A stretch of 64,000 bases of DNA from Phaseolus vulgaris (GCF_000499845.2 NC_023759.2:35278464-35342463), one strand, 5' to 3'; shown: positions 24,400-40,276, counted from the first letter of the stretch. Numbers and translations: made by a program. Notes: generated by a model not told the origin, from the letters alone.

Positions 24400-25027
24400 A
24401 TTATTAATAATAAAAAGATTAATACTAATAATATTAATAAAAAATAATATTAATAATATTATACTCAAGAAAATTATTAAATAAAAATTATTTTTTTTAA
24501 ACTAAAATAATTAATTATTATATTGAATAAAATATATATCTTTATATTATTAATTATTTAATATTTATATTTATATTATAATAAAATAATTAATTAATTA
24601 TATAATATAATATAATATAAATAATAATAATTATTAAAATATTAGAAAATATATAAAATGATAATAAAAATAAAAATATTAATAATAAATTTATGAATTA
24701 ATAACTGTAATAAAATAATTATTAAATTATAAATAATAAATTATAATGATAAAATTAAATAAAATTAAATATATAATAATAGTAAAATTAAAATTATTAA
24801 ATAATTATAAAATTATATAATTATCTTAACTTTAGTTAAATTTAAATTATAACAATATAAGCTAATTAGTTATTTTATATATATATATACATATTATTTT
24901 TATAATTTTTAAAAATTCATTATATCTATTAAATAAGTTACAATTTTAATAAACTTTCTATTTATTTTATATTTATTTACCTTAATTTAAATAATTTCGT
25001 TCTTACCAAATTAAATTTAAACTATAA
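24400..25027. repeat. AT-rich repeat, second copy of 20100-20757
   Basis: More than 600 bp aligns in the same orientation with 20100-20757. Shared anchors include ATAATTATCTTAACTTTAG, TAATAAACTTTCTATTTATT and TTACCTTAATTTAAATAATT. Divergence is moderate with many small indels. Confidence 0.8.
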
Positions 25028-25188
25028 AATTGTCTCCGGTATAAAGAAAATAAATTGCTTGCATTGCTTCTGAGAAAATCTGTGGGTCCCACCTTTCTGA
25101 TCTCATCAATGATGAACGCGTTATCTTTTTCCACACACCTCACTTGATCTGTGCCAACTATTAGTTCTCGGATCTCCACTGTCACCAA
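25028..25188 (-). pseudogene. Possible exon fragment of an unidentified gene
   Basis: On the minus strand a consensus-like splice acceptor (TTTGGTGACAG) is followed by about 50 open codons, VEIRELIVGTDQVRCVEKDN and onward, with codon use unlike its AT-rich surroundings. The frame runs into the AT-rich repeat at 25027 and is lost. I do not recognise the protein. It may be a captured or truncated exon, or chance. Confidence 0.3.
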
Positions 25189-25189
25189 A

Positions 25190-25921
25190 GCAAAAATACT
25201 ATAATCAATATATGCTAATAATTACTTAATTAGTTCACTTCATAAATTTCACATGACATTTTTATTTAATAAATAACTAATAATACTAACTGAGTTAAAG
25301 TTAAAAGGAAGGAACACCTCATAAAATGAGTGTGTATGTTGAAGAAAGTTTTAGTAACATTTGTGAGAATAATGTAAATAGGAAGGAGTAGTTTCCACGA
25401 CGAGCCAATTGAATTGACCAGGCCAAGTCAATTTGGCACAATAGACTCTTCCCTCTCATACCTACTGGTCAAGCACCTCCAGGTCCCATTTTGCTTACTT
25501 TTTATCTTTTGACACGTTCAATTCTGAAATTAAAAGCCAAAACCCACCTTTTTTTTTCTTTTTGGTCTATTATTCTAACAATTTTAATATTAAGATTAAT
25601 ATCTGGTCTTGTAACAACTTCAGAAAACAAAGACACATGTCTGAAAATTCCACACTCTGGATTCTCTATCTCAGTTTTCTTTGCCTATAACTCTATTCTC
25701 TGTTCTCTGTTCTCCCAAAGATACACTTTTTTTTCCTCATCCCCACTTAAGGGTAGAAAAAAAGACCATTTCTCCATCTCCAGCATAATTTGTAACTCAT
25801 AGTTAGGTAAAGAAGACTTCTTTTTTCTTTTTTTTCATTTCCTGATTTGATTTCATTGATGTGGTGTATATAATTTTTCACTCCATGATTTTGATTCCAT
25901 GAATTGTACAGATTCTGCAGA
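25190..25921 (+). promoter_or_regulatory. Upstream and 5' UTR region of the PICBP-like gene
   Basis: A long pyrimidine-rich stretch (25640-25840) precedes the gene. A splice-acceptor-like TTGTACAG at 25904-25911, ten bases before the ATG, with possible donors near 25804, suggests an intron in the 5' UTR. No clear TATA box was chosen. Confidence 0.4.
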
Positions 25922-28900
25922 ATGAAGGTTGAAATTGAAGGCAACCAGAGTGACTGTGCTGAATCTCAGGGAGTGTCTGGAACAGATGAATCTGTTTCCA
26001 GCCAACCAGAAAATAGAAGATTGGAATCCAAGAAGAAACTGAAGAAAGTGAGGTCGATAAGAAGGCTTGTAAGACTGCCAAGCAAGAGATCATCCACTAG
26101 AGGGAGACCCCAATATGATCATCTCTCCATTCCCTCATCAGTTAGCACAGATAATTTGGAGGGGGTAACACCACTTGATATGGCAGATGCATCACCACAT
26201 TACATGAAGGGTACCAGCAGTTCTCATGCAAAGGATAGTGTTCAGGTAATTTTTTGATTTTGAAGATTCTGAATTTGTAAAAGTGATTTGGAATTTTGAA
26301 TGGTTTTCAATTGTTGGTAGAATAGTAAGAATAAGAAAAATACAATGCTGCTTTTGGGCAGAATACACAAAGACTATTGTTCAGTAAGAAGACTTTGGGA
26401 AGAATGTCTACTTTGAAACTGAAGAGGAGTCTGACCAGAAAAGTATCTGGAAGGACTGAACCAAAGAGGAAACTGAAGCCTTCTAGATCAATCATATTTG
26501 TAACTGTCAAGGGCCAAAAGTCAACAAGAAAGTCATCTGAATCTAGTTATGGCAGTGATAGCAAGAATTGGAGAAGTGCAAGTGATGTTGATAACAAAAC
26601 CCAGAGAGTCATTACCAGAAGATTAAGCTTGAAGCCTGTGAGGATCTTAGCAAAGATTCCCAGTTTCAAATCAAAGAATTCTCAATCCCCAGACACAAAC
26701 TTGGTTAGAGCCACTTGCTCTTCTGCTCTGAAGGATTCCCATTTTCCTGACCACATTGACATCCCTCAAGAGGAAAGTGACTCTCAAGGAGTATCAGCTG
26801 TTGTGAAGGTTTGTCCATATTCTTACTGCTCACTTCATGGTCACCGCCATGGGAATCTGCCTCCACTGAAGCGCTTTGTGTCAATGAGGAGGCGCACATC
26901 CAAGAGCCAAAAGCCAACAAAAATGGATCATCAACCTGTTACTAGATCAAATCAGTTTGGTAATGCAAAGAAAGCCACTCAGAAAACTCAAACTGTCCAC
27001 ACAGAAGGTGGCAAATCTCATTTTCAAAACAAGAAAAAGCTGGCAAGGGACTCATGTATTAGGCCTCATGACACTCCAGAATCCACAGTTACTGAAAGTG
27101 TGGAATCAGCATCAACAGATGGAGTCGAGTTTTCTTCTCCTGGTATTGAGATATCGGAGGGAGAAGTAAGCAACACAGGCAAAAATATGGAGACAGATCA
27201 TGAAGTACTGGAGGTGAGTGCTAGCACTACTGATAAAGCATGTGGAATGCAGGAAAGAGATAAAAAGTCTATCAACATGTGGCAGTTAGTGTACAAGCAT
27301 GCTGTATTAAGTGACACAAGGAAATGTGAAGACAAGCAGTCCTTTGATGGGAGGGACAAGAAAGGAAAAGAGCAAGATTTCCTTGCAACTAATGAAGTAA
27401 ACAACTCTAATTGTCGCAATGATTGTGACACAGATCAGGATATGGATGATGAGAATAAGAATGTAATTGAGCTGGTGCAGAAAGCGTTTGATGAAATTCT
27501 TCTCCCAGAACCTGAAGACCTCTTTTCTGATGATAATTCCAAATCTGAAGGAACTGATTCAGATGAGGTACTCTTACAAAAAAGTGCAGGCCAGAGAGAA
27601 TGGAAAACCTCAGAATCCACAGACTCTCCAACAGCACAGAGGACAGGGACCAAATCTGACCAAAGAGCACCGAAAAGCTGGAGCAATCTGAAAAAGTTAA
27701 TCCTCTGGAAGAGGTTTGTAAAAGCATTAGAGAAGGTAAGAAATATCCACCCTCAACGACCAAGACATTTTCCTTCTGATGCTAACTTTGAAATGGAAAA
27801 AGTTTTTCTCAAGCACCAAACAGCAGAAGAGAAAAAACATGCTGAGGAATGGATGCTTGACTATGCACTTCAAAAGGTTATTTCTAAACTAGCACCTGCT
27901 CAAAGACGAAGAGTGACACTTTTAGTAGAAGCTTTTGAAACAGTTCAGCCATTTGAAGATGTTGAAAATGGTACACGGTTTTCTGCAACAACGGAGCCTC
28001 AATCAAATCCAATTCAATCCCTTGACAGTTCCTCAAATCATAGCAAGGAAGAAGCGTCACTTTCTCATAACAGTACCATGGAACTGGCTGTTACTACTGG
28101 TGATGATCCAAAGATAGAAATGCATAATGCTACTATGCTCAAAGAAAGATGTCTTGACTATCCTGAGACCGAGACAGTCAGTAATATACCTGCATTTGGA
28201 GATATTGGAGAAGAGTTAAATGGAAAGCAATGCTTAGCCAGCAGTTATGATAATGAGAAGAAGTTATCAAGTGACAATGATAATGTTATTCTTGGAGAGA
28301 TCAAAGATACCAGATCAAGTTCCTTAAATAAGCCAACTGAATTTACAAGCAGTCATGTGGAGGATTCAACCAATGCAGTAATCAATGATGTTTCAGAAGA
28401 CTTGCTATCCAGTTTGAATTCAGAAAATCAACATATCAAATCTGAGTCACCTGGAAGAGATGTTGAAACCAAGAATCTGATTGGCGATAATGGTGAAAAG
28501 CTTTCCATGTCTAAAAGTTTAATCGTAGAAGGTCTAGTTAGATCACTCAGATCTAACTTGATTGGTTCAGGAGCACCTGCAAATCTATTAGATGAATCAT
28601 CAGCTGACGGAAAAGAAGGAACTGAAAAAGCTAAGTTGGAAACCGAGAACATTGAAGAGTTCCCTACAAAGCAACAATCTAAAGCTCCTACGAGTGCTGC
28701 TGTAGAACCTCAGACCCCTCTGGAGAAACAGAACAACACAGGATTGTGGTACTTGGTGTATAAACACATGGTATCAAATATGGATGAAAGCAATCCCAAG
28801 TCACTGATTGATGGTGAAGATGAGAAAGAGTCAAATTTTGATGGAAGTAGAACACGAGGATCTTCCATCTCTCACGAAGATACACCTCTGAGTGATCAAA

Positions 28901-29502
28901 AGATGCAATTCAAGGACCATGATGTATCTGATCCAGAAGTTGCACTCCAAAAGATTGAAGCCATCAAGATGGTAGAAGAAGCAATTGATTCAATTCTTCC
29001 AGATGATCAGGATGACTTAGCAGACAAGGAGCCACTCACTGGCAACCAAATATCAGACAACTCCAAACAATCTGACAGAACTGAAAGAGTGTACAGTGAA
29101 GGCCTGACACAAAAAGAAGAAAAGATGGAATCTGGGAATGAAATAACCCAGGAACAGCAAGAAGAATCAGCACCAAAGGAACAAAACAAAACAAACCAGC
29201 CATTGTCAAGAAGCTGGAGCAATCTTAAAAAAGTTATCCTTCTTAGGAGATTCATCAAGTCATTGGAAAAAGTAAGGAAGTTCAACCCAAGAGGGCCCAG
29301 ACATCTACCTCTAGAGGCTGATTCAGAAGCTGAAAAAGTTAACTTAAGGCATCAAGACATGGAAGAAAGAAAAGGAACTGAAGAATGGATGCTTGATTAT
29401 GCACTTCGACAGGTTGTTTCCAAATTAACCCCGGCTAGGAAAAGAAAAGTGGGGCTGCTAGTGGAAGCTTTTGAAACAGTCATGCCAACCATCAAAAATT
29501 AA
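25922..29502 (+). CDS. PICBP: PICBP-like calmodulin-binding protein, two coding exons
   Basis: Exon 1 is 25922-26245 and exon 2 is 26362-29502. The intron (GT at 26246, AG at 26360-26361) is phase 0, giving 1154 residues. The C-terminal domain is the plant calmodulin-binding domain (SWSNLKKVILLRRFIKSLEK, then EEWMLDYALRQVVSKLTPAR, residues about 1058-1154). A second copy lies at 546-638 (W548). Each copy is preceded by a W-x-LVYKH motif (residues 415 and 904) and an acidic ILP-E/D segment, so the protein holds two diverged modules of about 225-250 residues. Basic patches at 37-60 and 115-152 and a conserved Cys/His segment (257-287) lie in the N-terminal half. The family binds calmodulin and is linked to pathogen-induced calcium signalling (Arabidopsis PICBP). 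The role here is inferred. The first ATG in frame is at 25922. The product is intact. Confidence 0.88.
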
Positions 29503-32209
29503 AATTGGCCAAACTGGCAGAGAGTGAATAGCTTTATATGCAAAATAAACTAAAGCTGGAAGGTAAAAATTACTCTCTTGTCATATGATAAATTTTATTT
29601 GAGGCAAACGAATTCTATATGAATGATTTCCATGAAGATTCACGCATTTTAACCAATAGTCTCAAGTTGTGTTCATACTATCTTGATAAATCTGATTCAC
29701 TGTTTCTTCTAAATGTGCAGGTAAACAAGGAGATATGGATGATCCTAATCCTTTGGGATATCTGGAGTTTTTTGTTTGTGAAAACTTTGTCAGACCTGGT
29801 ATATTTCGATAGTCTCTTAGGTAAAAAACTTAAGAGTGTTGAATGTTTCACGATTCAGCATCAACAAAAATTAAACACAATTGAATGTTTCACGATTCAG
29901 CATCAACAAAAATTAAACACAGTATATATTTCCCCCCTTGTTTCCCATTCATATTTTTCTTGGTGTTCTCAGGTGGATGTTTTGTATAAAAGATTTGCAA
30001 TACAAATACCATAGACCATTTACATCTTTTTGTGGAACACCTCAGAATGGCCAAATATATATTGCATATTTATACTTTTCTCTTCTGATAGTAAGATTTC
30101 TTATCCTGTTATCAAACATTAAAAAATTAGCACAAAATGAAAAGTGATGATTGCCTAATATCTTCTCCTCTTTGGAGTATAACACTGAATTTATTTACAT
30201 GGACTTAAATAATGTCTTCTGTCTTAATGTCCAATTCTTGTCCATTACATTAGTTACTATATGGGATTAGTCCAACTCCTTCTGCTGATAATCTACAATA
30301 TGCAAAGTATATAATGCCTAATTTTACTTTGAAAAAGTGTTTTTTTTTTGTTAAAGACGATTATTACTCAAATATAAGGTTAAATAAAACGCATGTTAAA
30401 GCCATGCAGTAATGCAATGAAGCTTTGCCCTCTTGATTCTGGCCAACATATTCATGAACAATGACAGTGGTTACTAGCAAGTAGCATCTCCTTAAGAAAG
30501 AAAAACCGACAAAAAGAATATCAGTTAACTACTGCCAAAAATCCATTACCCAATCCACAGGACTCGAGTGAGTTTTTGTGTTTCCTTTTAGATTCACTCC
30601 AAGTTCTTTAACTGGATTGAGTTGGATCACAAGTTTAGATTTTTTTTTTAAAAAAATATTATAATTTCTAAACATTTTTACAATAAAATTTTAGATTTTT
30701 TAAAAATAAATTATATAATTATTATAAATAAAACTAAACAAAAAAACTATAGCTAGAAATTAATAATTAAAACTAAAAAAAATAAATAACAACATTATCA
30801 AATAATGAACATCTTTTTACAGTAAGTTTTGGAGATTGAGCTGGGTTTTAGGTTTAATATACATAATTAGACACCTAACTTATAATATAATAGACTGAGT
30901 CACTTAGGGTTTAAGTGTAAAGAAAATTAATAAAAAGACCTTCTTTCTTTCCTCTTTCTCTTTTACATTTGCAACATGGGTGGCAAAAGAAGTGAGTCTA
31001 AATTGTTTTAGCCTTACTTGGTTTGTCCTCCAAAGGATAGGCTAATGACAACTCGTTATAAATATTTTCTAAATCTTTAATTGATTAGTTAATATTTCAA
31101 ATTAGTTAAATTAAAAGAATTATTACTTTTATTTGTTAAATTACTCTATTATAATTAATAATGAAAATTTACTTTGTAAGTGTTATTTATTTAAATTATA
31201 ATATTATTGCATATTTGTATCACTCAAATAATATTATATAAAAAAATTAATATTTTAAATTATTTTTCATTTTAATTGAAAAACACGAATAACTAGCCCA
31301 TCGAGTTAGAAAGACCAACTCGATCTGTCAAGCCTAACTTGATTTATCATCCTTAATTTGTATTGAGACTTCAATTTATCCCTATGTGGTGGTTAATGGT
31401 GGATGGTACAATGATTGACAAATAGTGTTGGTGGAGTCCAATGTGTTGAATTTGGTAGGTGTTAAGATATAGTTTGGAAAGTGCCCAGAGTTTTCCAACA
31501 TTGTTTTTTATATATTTCCTAAATTACATTATTTGGAAGTTGCCTTGATAAGGCAATCTGAAATAATCCGAATTTTGTATTGCTACAAACTGTACTTTTT
31601 CAGAAGGCCACAATTATTATTCAAAAAGTGCAATCTATAATTATAATGGTAGATGTTTTTAATTGCACTAATAGAGAGAAAAAGATCTCATTGGAATTAT
31701 TTTAGATAAAGCAATTTGAAAGTGTTTTATAAAATTCTAAATAGATTCATTCATAAGGTTCTTCTAGATCACCTAATTTGGAAGATATTTTATAAATTTT
31801 GAAATAGTCAATCCGAAAAATATTTTAACAAATTCTTATTGATAAATCTAGACAAATCTAGAATGATGTCGTCAAGTGTTATAGATTATGTGGTTTGAAG
31901 GTTTTTTTTGACACTTTTGGACCATTTGTTCCGAAATGTAATTATCTTTCTGAATATAATAAATTGTTTGACAAAACTGCAACAGGTAATCAATTTTTGA
32001 GTAAAATATCAAATAAAAGTTGATATATTGATTGATATGGATAAAGTTGGTGATATTATGAAATTTGGTTAAGCTACAAATTCATTAGTTAAAGGGAATT
32101 GCAATGATGTTTTAACAACAAACATGACAAATAATGCATTTTATTGTTTTTACTCAAAATGTGAGCAAGTAATGCATACATATGTTGTAACGTATTTGTG
32201 TAAACATTT
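29503..32209. other. 3' flank of the PICBP-like gene and AT-rich intergenic DNA
   Basis: The first few hundred bases are probably 3' UTR. A 42-bp unit is tandemly duplicated at 29839-29880 and 29881-29922 (TTGAATGTTTCACGATTCAG start). From about 30600 the sequence is AT-rich, and 31500-32000 contains scattered AATCCGAAT-type motifs. No gene is recognised. Confidence 0.4.
29839..29922. repeat. Tandem 42-bp duplication downstream of the PICBP-like gene
   Basis: Two adjacent, essentially identical 42-bp units beginning TTGAATGTTTCACGATTCAG. Very high identity points to a recent event. Confidence 0.9.
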
Positions 32210-32870
32210 GGTACATGGGAAGACTTACTTGAATTGAGGGATAATCTTTTAGTTTGAATTTGTCATTGTCATTTTGAGGTGAGAAACAACTGACAATCAA
32301 TAAGGAAGGAAAGACATATGTGTTGTTAGGTGTGAAAAAAGTGGCAAATACATGCGTTACAAAAGGAATTTATAGTGGAGCAAAAAAATGTGATTGTCCT
32401 TCTAACTTGAGTGGAAACCCAATGAAAAATGGTGGATGAGTTGTATTAATTGGTCATCCACATGATAGAAGATTAAGAAGTAATTAGAAATATATGTTTG
32501 TTGACATGACTAAGTTTAATGAAGTCTATAAGTATTCTATTAACTTTGAAGGAGTACAATGAAGATAATGTCACAACTGTAAAATAAATTACAATGTGAT
32601 GTATGAATATGAAAGATTAGAAAGAGGATAAAAAATTATAATGTAACAACTAATAAGTTTAACGAGAGTTTAGGAGTTGTTAGAGATAATTTTTTTTGAC
32701 ACATCAAATTCAGTGAAATTACTAAATACATCTAATATAGTTGTGTTAATAAATAATACATACACAACTAACATGTATACGTTATATTTACTTAAGATTG
32801 TTGATGTGATATCCTCATATACATCACACAACCAACTAAGACACATATGTCCACCTCAACAATGTCCACT
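32210..32870 (+). pseudogene. Decayed MULE transposase fragment
   Basis: Pieces in several frames match the transposase at 43.5-44.2 kb: TYVLLGV near 32305, CDCPSNLSGNPMKNGG near 32390, and VKLLNTSNIVVLINNTYTTN near 32716, where the copy at 44.1 kb has VKLVNLFNIVILMHSTYKTN. The catalytic first Asp is Asn here (INNTYTTN). Stops and frameshifts are frequent. This is a much older copy of the same transposase family. Confidence 0.75.
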
Positions 32871-35460
32871 TTTTATGAATGCATCCTTATGCTACACTAG
32901 AAGTTATGTTGTAGTTGTTGCATCTAAAGTGACATGTATACAATACTCTTTATTTATAAGGATGTAAAGTAGTGATGACACATCATTCAATATGATGACC
33001 ATCAATTAGAAAAATATAAGTTATTGATCTCCTTATATAATCTCTTCACTAATACAAAAATCTTATGTTCAGTATATAACTAAAAGTGCAGAAGGATAAT
33101 AACCTAAAATTCTTCACTACAATCTTAATATAATTGTGTGGAACACCAAATTTATTTAGTTTATCCCATGAAACACCAACTTCAAGTTCCCACAATCTTA
33201 CAAAACCCACATTAAATATCTATTACAAACAAACTCAAAATATAATAATTATAAATTTCACTAAATACATTTTTTTTATCTCACAAATTTTGAACAACAT
33301 AATCTAGATACATTGTCAGCACATAGGTATCTTCAGACCCTTGGGAAATATTTGTCAAGATGTACCCATTGTGCATCCTGTGCATACACATCTTATAATC
33401 TATATGAGCAACTGAAGTAAAAAGGTCTCTCACGTTCAATGGGTTGAGAAACAACACCCTTTATTCTAACTATATCTATATGTACAAATACAAAATCATA
33501 CACATTAGAAAAATAATATACAATTGCATTTTGGAAAACTAAATCTTAAAAATGTATCTAAAAAGTTGAATCCAAAAAATGCATTATAAAAAAAGTAAAT
33601 TTCAACAGATTTGAGAAACTATTTGAATTATTATAACATAACCATTAAATGCACTTACACAAAACTAAATTCAAAACACTTTTATAGATTACATAATTTA
33701 TAAATACCTTTTAAATTGTTCCATCATAAACAATCAATATAATTTTTCATCTTTTGGATAGAATGTATTTTAATTTGAAAAAAAAAATATTATACAAAAT
33801 CAAAACAAGAAAACTGTTGTTTAGGATGAATGGAGAAATTATGGAGTAGAATCATGTTTGGACTTGTGTAAGATCCTAACACTCACCACTAACCACTAAC
33901 CACTAACCACTAACCACTAACCGGACCTATTATCACCAAGTCCTTCATATTTTAAATTTAGAATAATTGTTTCTTCCTACACTTCCATAGCTTCTTCAAC
34001 CACTTCATAGGAAAAAAATATTTTATCCTTAAAAAATGTTTTAAACTCTATAATTTGGAAATGTATTTTTTTTTCTATTTACACATATTAGACTAGGAAA
34101 AAATTATTTTATGCTTAAAAAATATTTCAAATTCTATAATTTAGAAACGTATTTTTTTTTCTATTTACACCTATTACTGTATAATCTATCAAAATATTTT
34201 TTTTAAAAAAAAATACATTTTAGATTACTGAACCTCGAAGATATTCATGAGTATTTTTGGATTCTGTAATCAATAAATACCTTTGAGATTATTCTATAAT
34301 CTTAAATGTATTTTTCTTTAAAAAAAAACACATTCTGATTATATAATTTAAAAGATATTTCAAATCCAAAAATATCTTCAAGATTTTATAATTTAAAGTT
34401 TTTCAAAATATCCATTCTAAAATAAAAAATATTTTTAATATTTTAAGAAGTAAGAAAGTATAGAAATACAATAAAAAAAATTCAGCCATTTAATCATTAG
34501 TTTCATGAGATGGTATGGGATTCTGAGTTTTATTTGCCGATAATAATATATCATTGATATTTTTCATTTCAACCAAATGAATGGTCTCGAATAAATTACT
34601 TCAGTTATAAATTTTAAAACAATATGCTTTCAATATAGCATTTATTTTATTATAATTGATATTGATTATATGTTATTAGTTTGTTTTATACCATTTTCAT
34701 ATAGTAGTTAATGGTAATTGATATTATTTTAATTGACTTTTCTTAACTTAATTTGTATGTCTTTTTTTTTAGAAAGAATTAACTAAGTTATCATTACAAA
34801 TTTTTTAAAATATATTTAAAGATATAACTCAATTATCTTACCTGTTTTTAAAAGAACAACTGAGGGATAAGAAACTAAATTGTTAGGATAATTGTTGTAA
34901 TACACCTACTTATTTTTTTAGAAGAATTTAAAACTACATATTTTTTAAAATAGACTAAAAAATATAACTTGGTAATGTGTTTAAAATTACAACTATATAA
35001 TTTTAATTTGATTAATATTAATGTGTTTTATTTATGATATTATGTGATGATATATATCTTCATTATGTGATGAAGGTTCCACTGTAGAAAAATAGTAGAG
35101 ATCTACTTAAAAATTTATACAATTATATAATTGACGTTAGTTAGTTGATTACAAATCTTAACTAAAACAAATTTACTAATGTGTTTCCATGACATATTGA
35201 TTGTATTAATAATTATAACTAATTGAACTCATTAGATTTGTTTAATTGATAATTAACTTTACATAATGTTTTTCCCCCTACTAAAACACGAATTTGAGTG
35301 TTAAAAACTTAATCACTTCATCAACTATAAGATTTTTTAAATTATGTTTTTGGTCTAAAATATGTAACAAGATAAGATATACGAACTGGGTTTTAATAAA
35401 GGGACCTAGCTAGGGAAGAAAGGGATATTCCTCTTCACCCTTTTTGATTCCCAAATCCAG
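32871..35460. other. AT-rich intergenic DNA upstream of SQD1
   Basis: No gene is recognised. A CACTAAC heptamer array lies at 33880-33923. Next to it (33967-34020) a GTTTCTTCCTACACTTCCAT terminus resembles the Mutator-type MITEs at 39.3-41.1 kb. Two diverged units of about 88 bp (34030-34115 and 34118-34190) share GTATTTTTTTT..CTATTTACAC. From 34500 to 35400 nothing stands out. Confidence 0.4.
33880..33923. repeat. Heptamer microsatellite (CACTAAC)n
   Basis: About six consecutive copies of CACTAAC, the first slightly altered. Confidence 0.9.
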
Positions 35461-38390
<2,930 letters not shown>

Positions 38391-39332
38391 GAAGGCGTGG
38401 GTAGCACATGGCTGCAGGCATAATTGTATATCCTGCATGAATGTGAAAACTAATAATGATGGCAGTTTTAAATTTTTATCATATTAATGGAATATAAAGG
38501 GCATCCAAGTTTTGATTGAGCGACATTTACTCACCTTTGAAGTAATATGAAGACATTCTGGTCTGGAAGAGAGGGATCCTGGCTTCAAAAGTTAGGAGGA
38601 AAGTGGATTAGACTGGGTTGTAAAATTGTAGTTCTTTTCATGCACAAACAGTTACAAGGAAGGGAAACCGTAATCCACTGGTTTTTCTTACCCAAAGGAG
38701 AATATATATTCCTCTTGGTTTTTTATAGGTATTATCTTTGGAAAGTATTTTTATTTGTGATATTGTCAAATTAAGTGCTAGCACCTCTTTCAGTGCCATT
38801 TGTATGTGTTTGTGTAATCCTAATTTTTTCATCCACTTCTATGTTATCTATTCTCTCTCCCTTGCTGCACCTTCATGGTTGCTTACATCCCATTTACGTT
38901 GTTGCACACCTTCGGCTACTCAGCATGTTGACCAGAAGTTTTCTTCTCCTTCTCCAATAACTTTTTCTTCTTTTTTCCAAACCATCCCACCATTGCTATA
39001 GTTAATCTATTTTTTTCACCTTCTGCATTGACTAATCCCGAAAACTTTCAGATTGTTCAATTTGAAAAACTCTCAAATTACTCAATTCATAACGTTTCCA
39101 GATTAAGTAAATATGAGAAGGGGAGATGTATGTTTATGCAATGTTATTGGAATGACTATTCCTGAATAGTTTCCTGGATGGTTGAGTCCATAAAATGTTT
39201 ATAAAAAGTAGAACGTTTATTTTAAAAATTACTGGGTGGAGGAAGCATAAAACCATTATCCATTGACCATTAATAGTATTATTTGTCCATGTAAGGTATT
39301 GGGCTCAAGTTGAAAGATCCGTTTCGCCTTAA
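38391..39332. other. SQD1 3' UTR and intergenic DNA
   Basis: The 3' UTR probably extends a few hundred bases; AATATAAAG at about 38490 is a possible polyadenylation element. Beyond 38800 there is no recognised feature. Confidence 0.4.
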
Positions 39333-39341
39333 TCCTCATCC

Positions 39342-39675
39342 GGCCGCTTCTTCCTGCACCTCCATACCTTCTTCTCTCACCTCCATAGATTTTCGTATTT
39401 CCAAAAATGCCCCATTTTAATATTCCGGATTACATAATTCGGAATTCATTTTTTAAATTTGTAATTAGCTTCCGGATTATATAATCTGAAAGTCTTTTTT
39501 CAGATGCATCATTACTTTCTAGATTACATAATCCAAAAGTCTTTTTTCAAATGCGTTTCTGGATTACATAATCCGAAAGTTAGTCTATGGGGGTGACAAA
39601 AAAGGATAAAAATGTATTTTCATGTTGTGTATGGAGGTGGCAGAAGAAGATATGGAGGTGCAGGAAGAAACAGTC
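39342..39675. mobile_element. Mutator-type MITE 1 with 9-bp target duplication
   Basis: Inverted ends: left GGCCGCTTCTTCCTGCACC, right (reverse complement) GACTGTTTCTTCCTGCACC, both continuing into CTCCATA. Flanking 9-mers TCCTCATCC (39333-39341) and TCCTCATCA (39676-39684) match at 8 of 9 positions, as expected for a Mutator-superfamily insertion. The interior contains several ATTACATAATCCGAAAGT-like palindromic motifs. Confidence 0.85.
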
Positions 39676-39690
39676 TCCTCATCATCAATA

Positions 39691-40180
39691 GACGGTTTCT
39701 TCCTGGATCCATATGTTCTTCCCCCTCCATAAATTTTAAGTATTCCAAAAATGTCTCTATGTAATATTATGGATTATGTAATCCGAAAGTCTTTTTTCAA
39801 ATTCGTAATTAGCTTATGAATTATGTAATCCAGAAACCTTTTTTAAAATGCATAATTAGTTTTTGGATTACATAATTCGGAAGTCTAGATTAGCTTTCGA
39901 ATTATGTAATCCAAAAGTCTTTTTTCAAATGTGTGTCCGGATTACATAATTCGAAAGTTACTCTCAAATCTAGACTTTCAGATTATATAATTAAGAATAT
40001 CATTTTTTAAAAATATATTATGAATTATATAATTCATAAACTATTTCTGAATCCGAGATTAGCTTTTAGATTATATAATATGGAATATGAAGTGGCACAA
40101 GAAAGATATAAAGATATTTTTAATATTTTTTATAAAGGTGACAAAAGAACATATGAAAGAAGGTACATGAAGAAACAATC
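39691..40180. mobile_element. Mutator-type MITE 2, inserted next to MITE 1
   Basis: The left end GACGGTTTCTTCCTGGATCC pairs with the right end, reverse complement GATTGTTTCTTCATGTACC. Flanking 9-mers TCATCAATA (39682-39690) and TCATCAACA (40181-40189) match at 8 of 9. Its left target copy overlaps the right target copy of MITE 1, so both used one site. The interior repeats ATTATGTAATCCGAAAGTC-like palindromes at least five times. Confidence 0.85.
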
Positions 40181-40276
40181 TCATCAACAACTTTATTGTC
40201 TTTAAACTTTTAATGTATATCATTACTCAAATAAAACTAAACTACTACTAACTTTAATATAATGAAATTAGCTTAT

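Noticed and set aside
24271..24468. Asn/Ile-rich minus-strand frame
   Set aside because: Product of ATT/AAT trinucleotide repeats.
33280..33480. Coding-like stretch on the minus strand
   Set aside because: Fragments of 20-30 open codons in two frames, but no recognisable family and no splice structure; insufficient support.
33880..33923. CRISPR-like or telomere-like array
   Set aside because: CACTAAC has 7-bp units without spacers and differs from the plant telomere repeat (TTTAGGG). It is a plain microsatellite.
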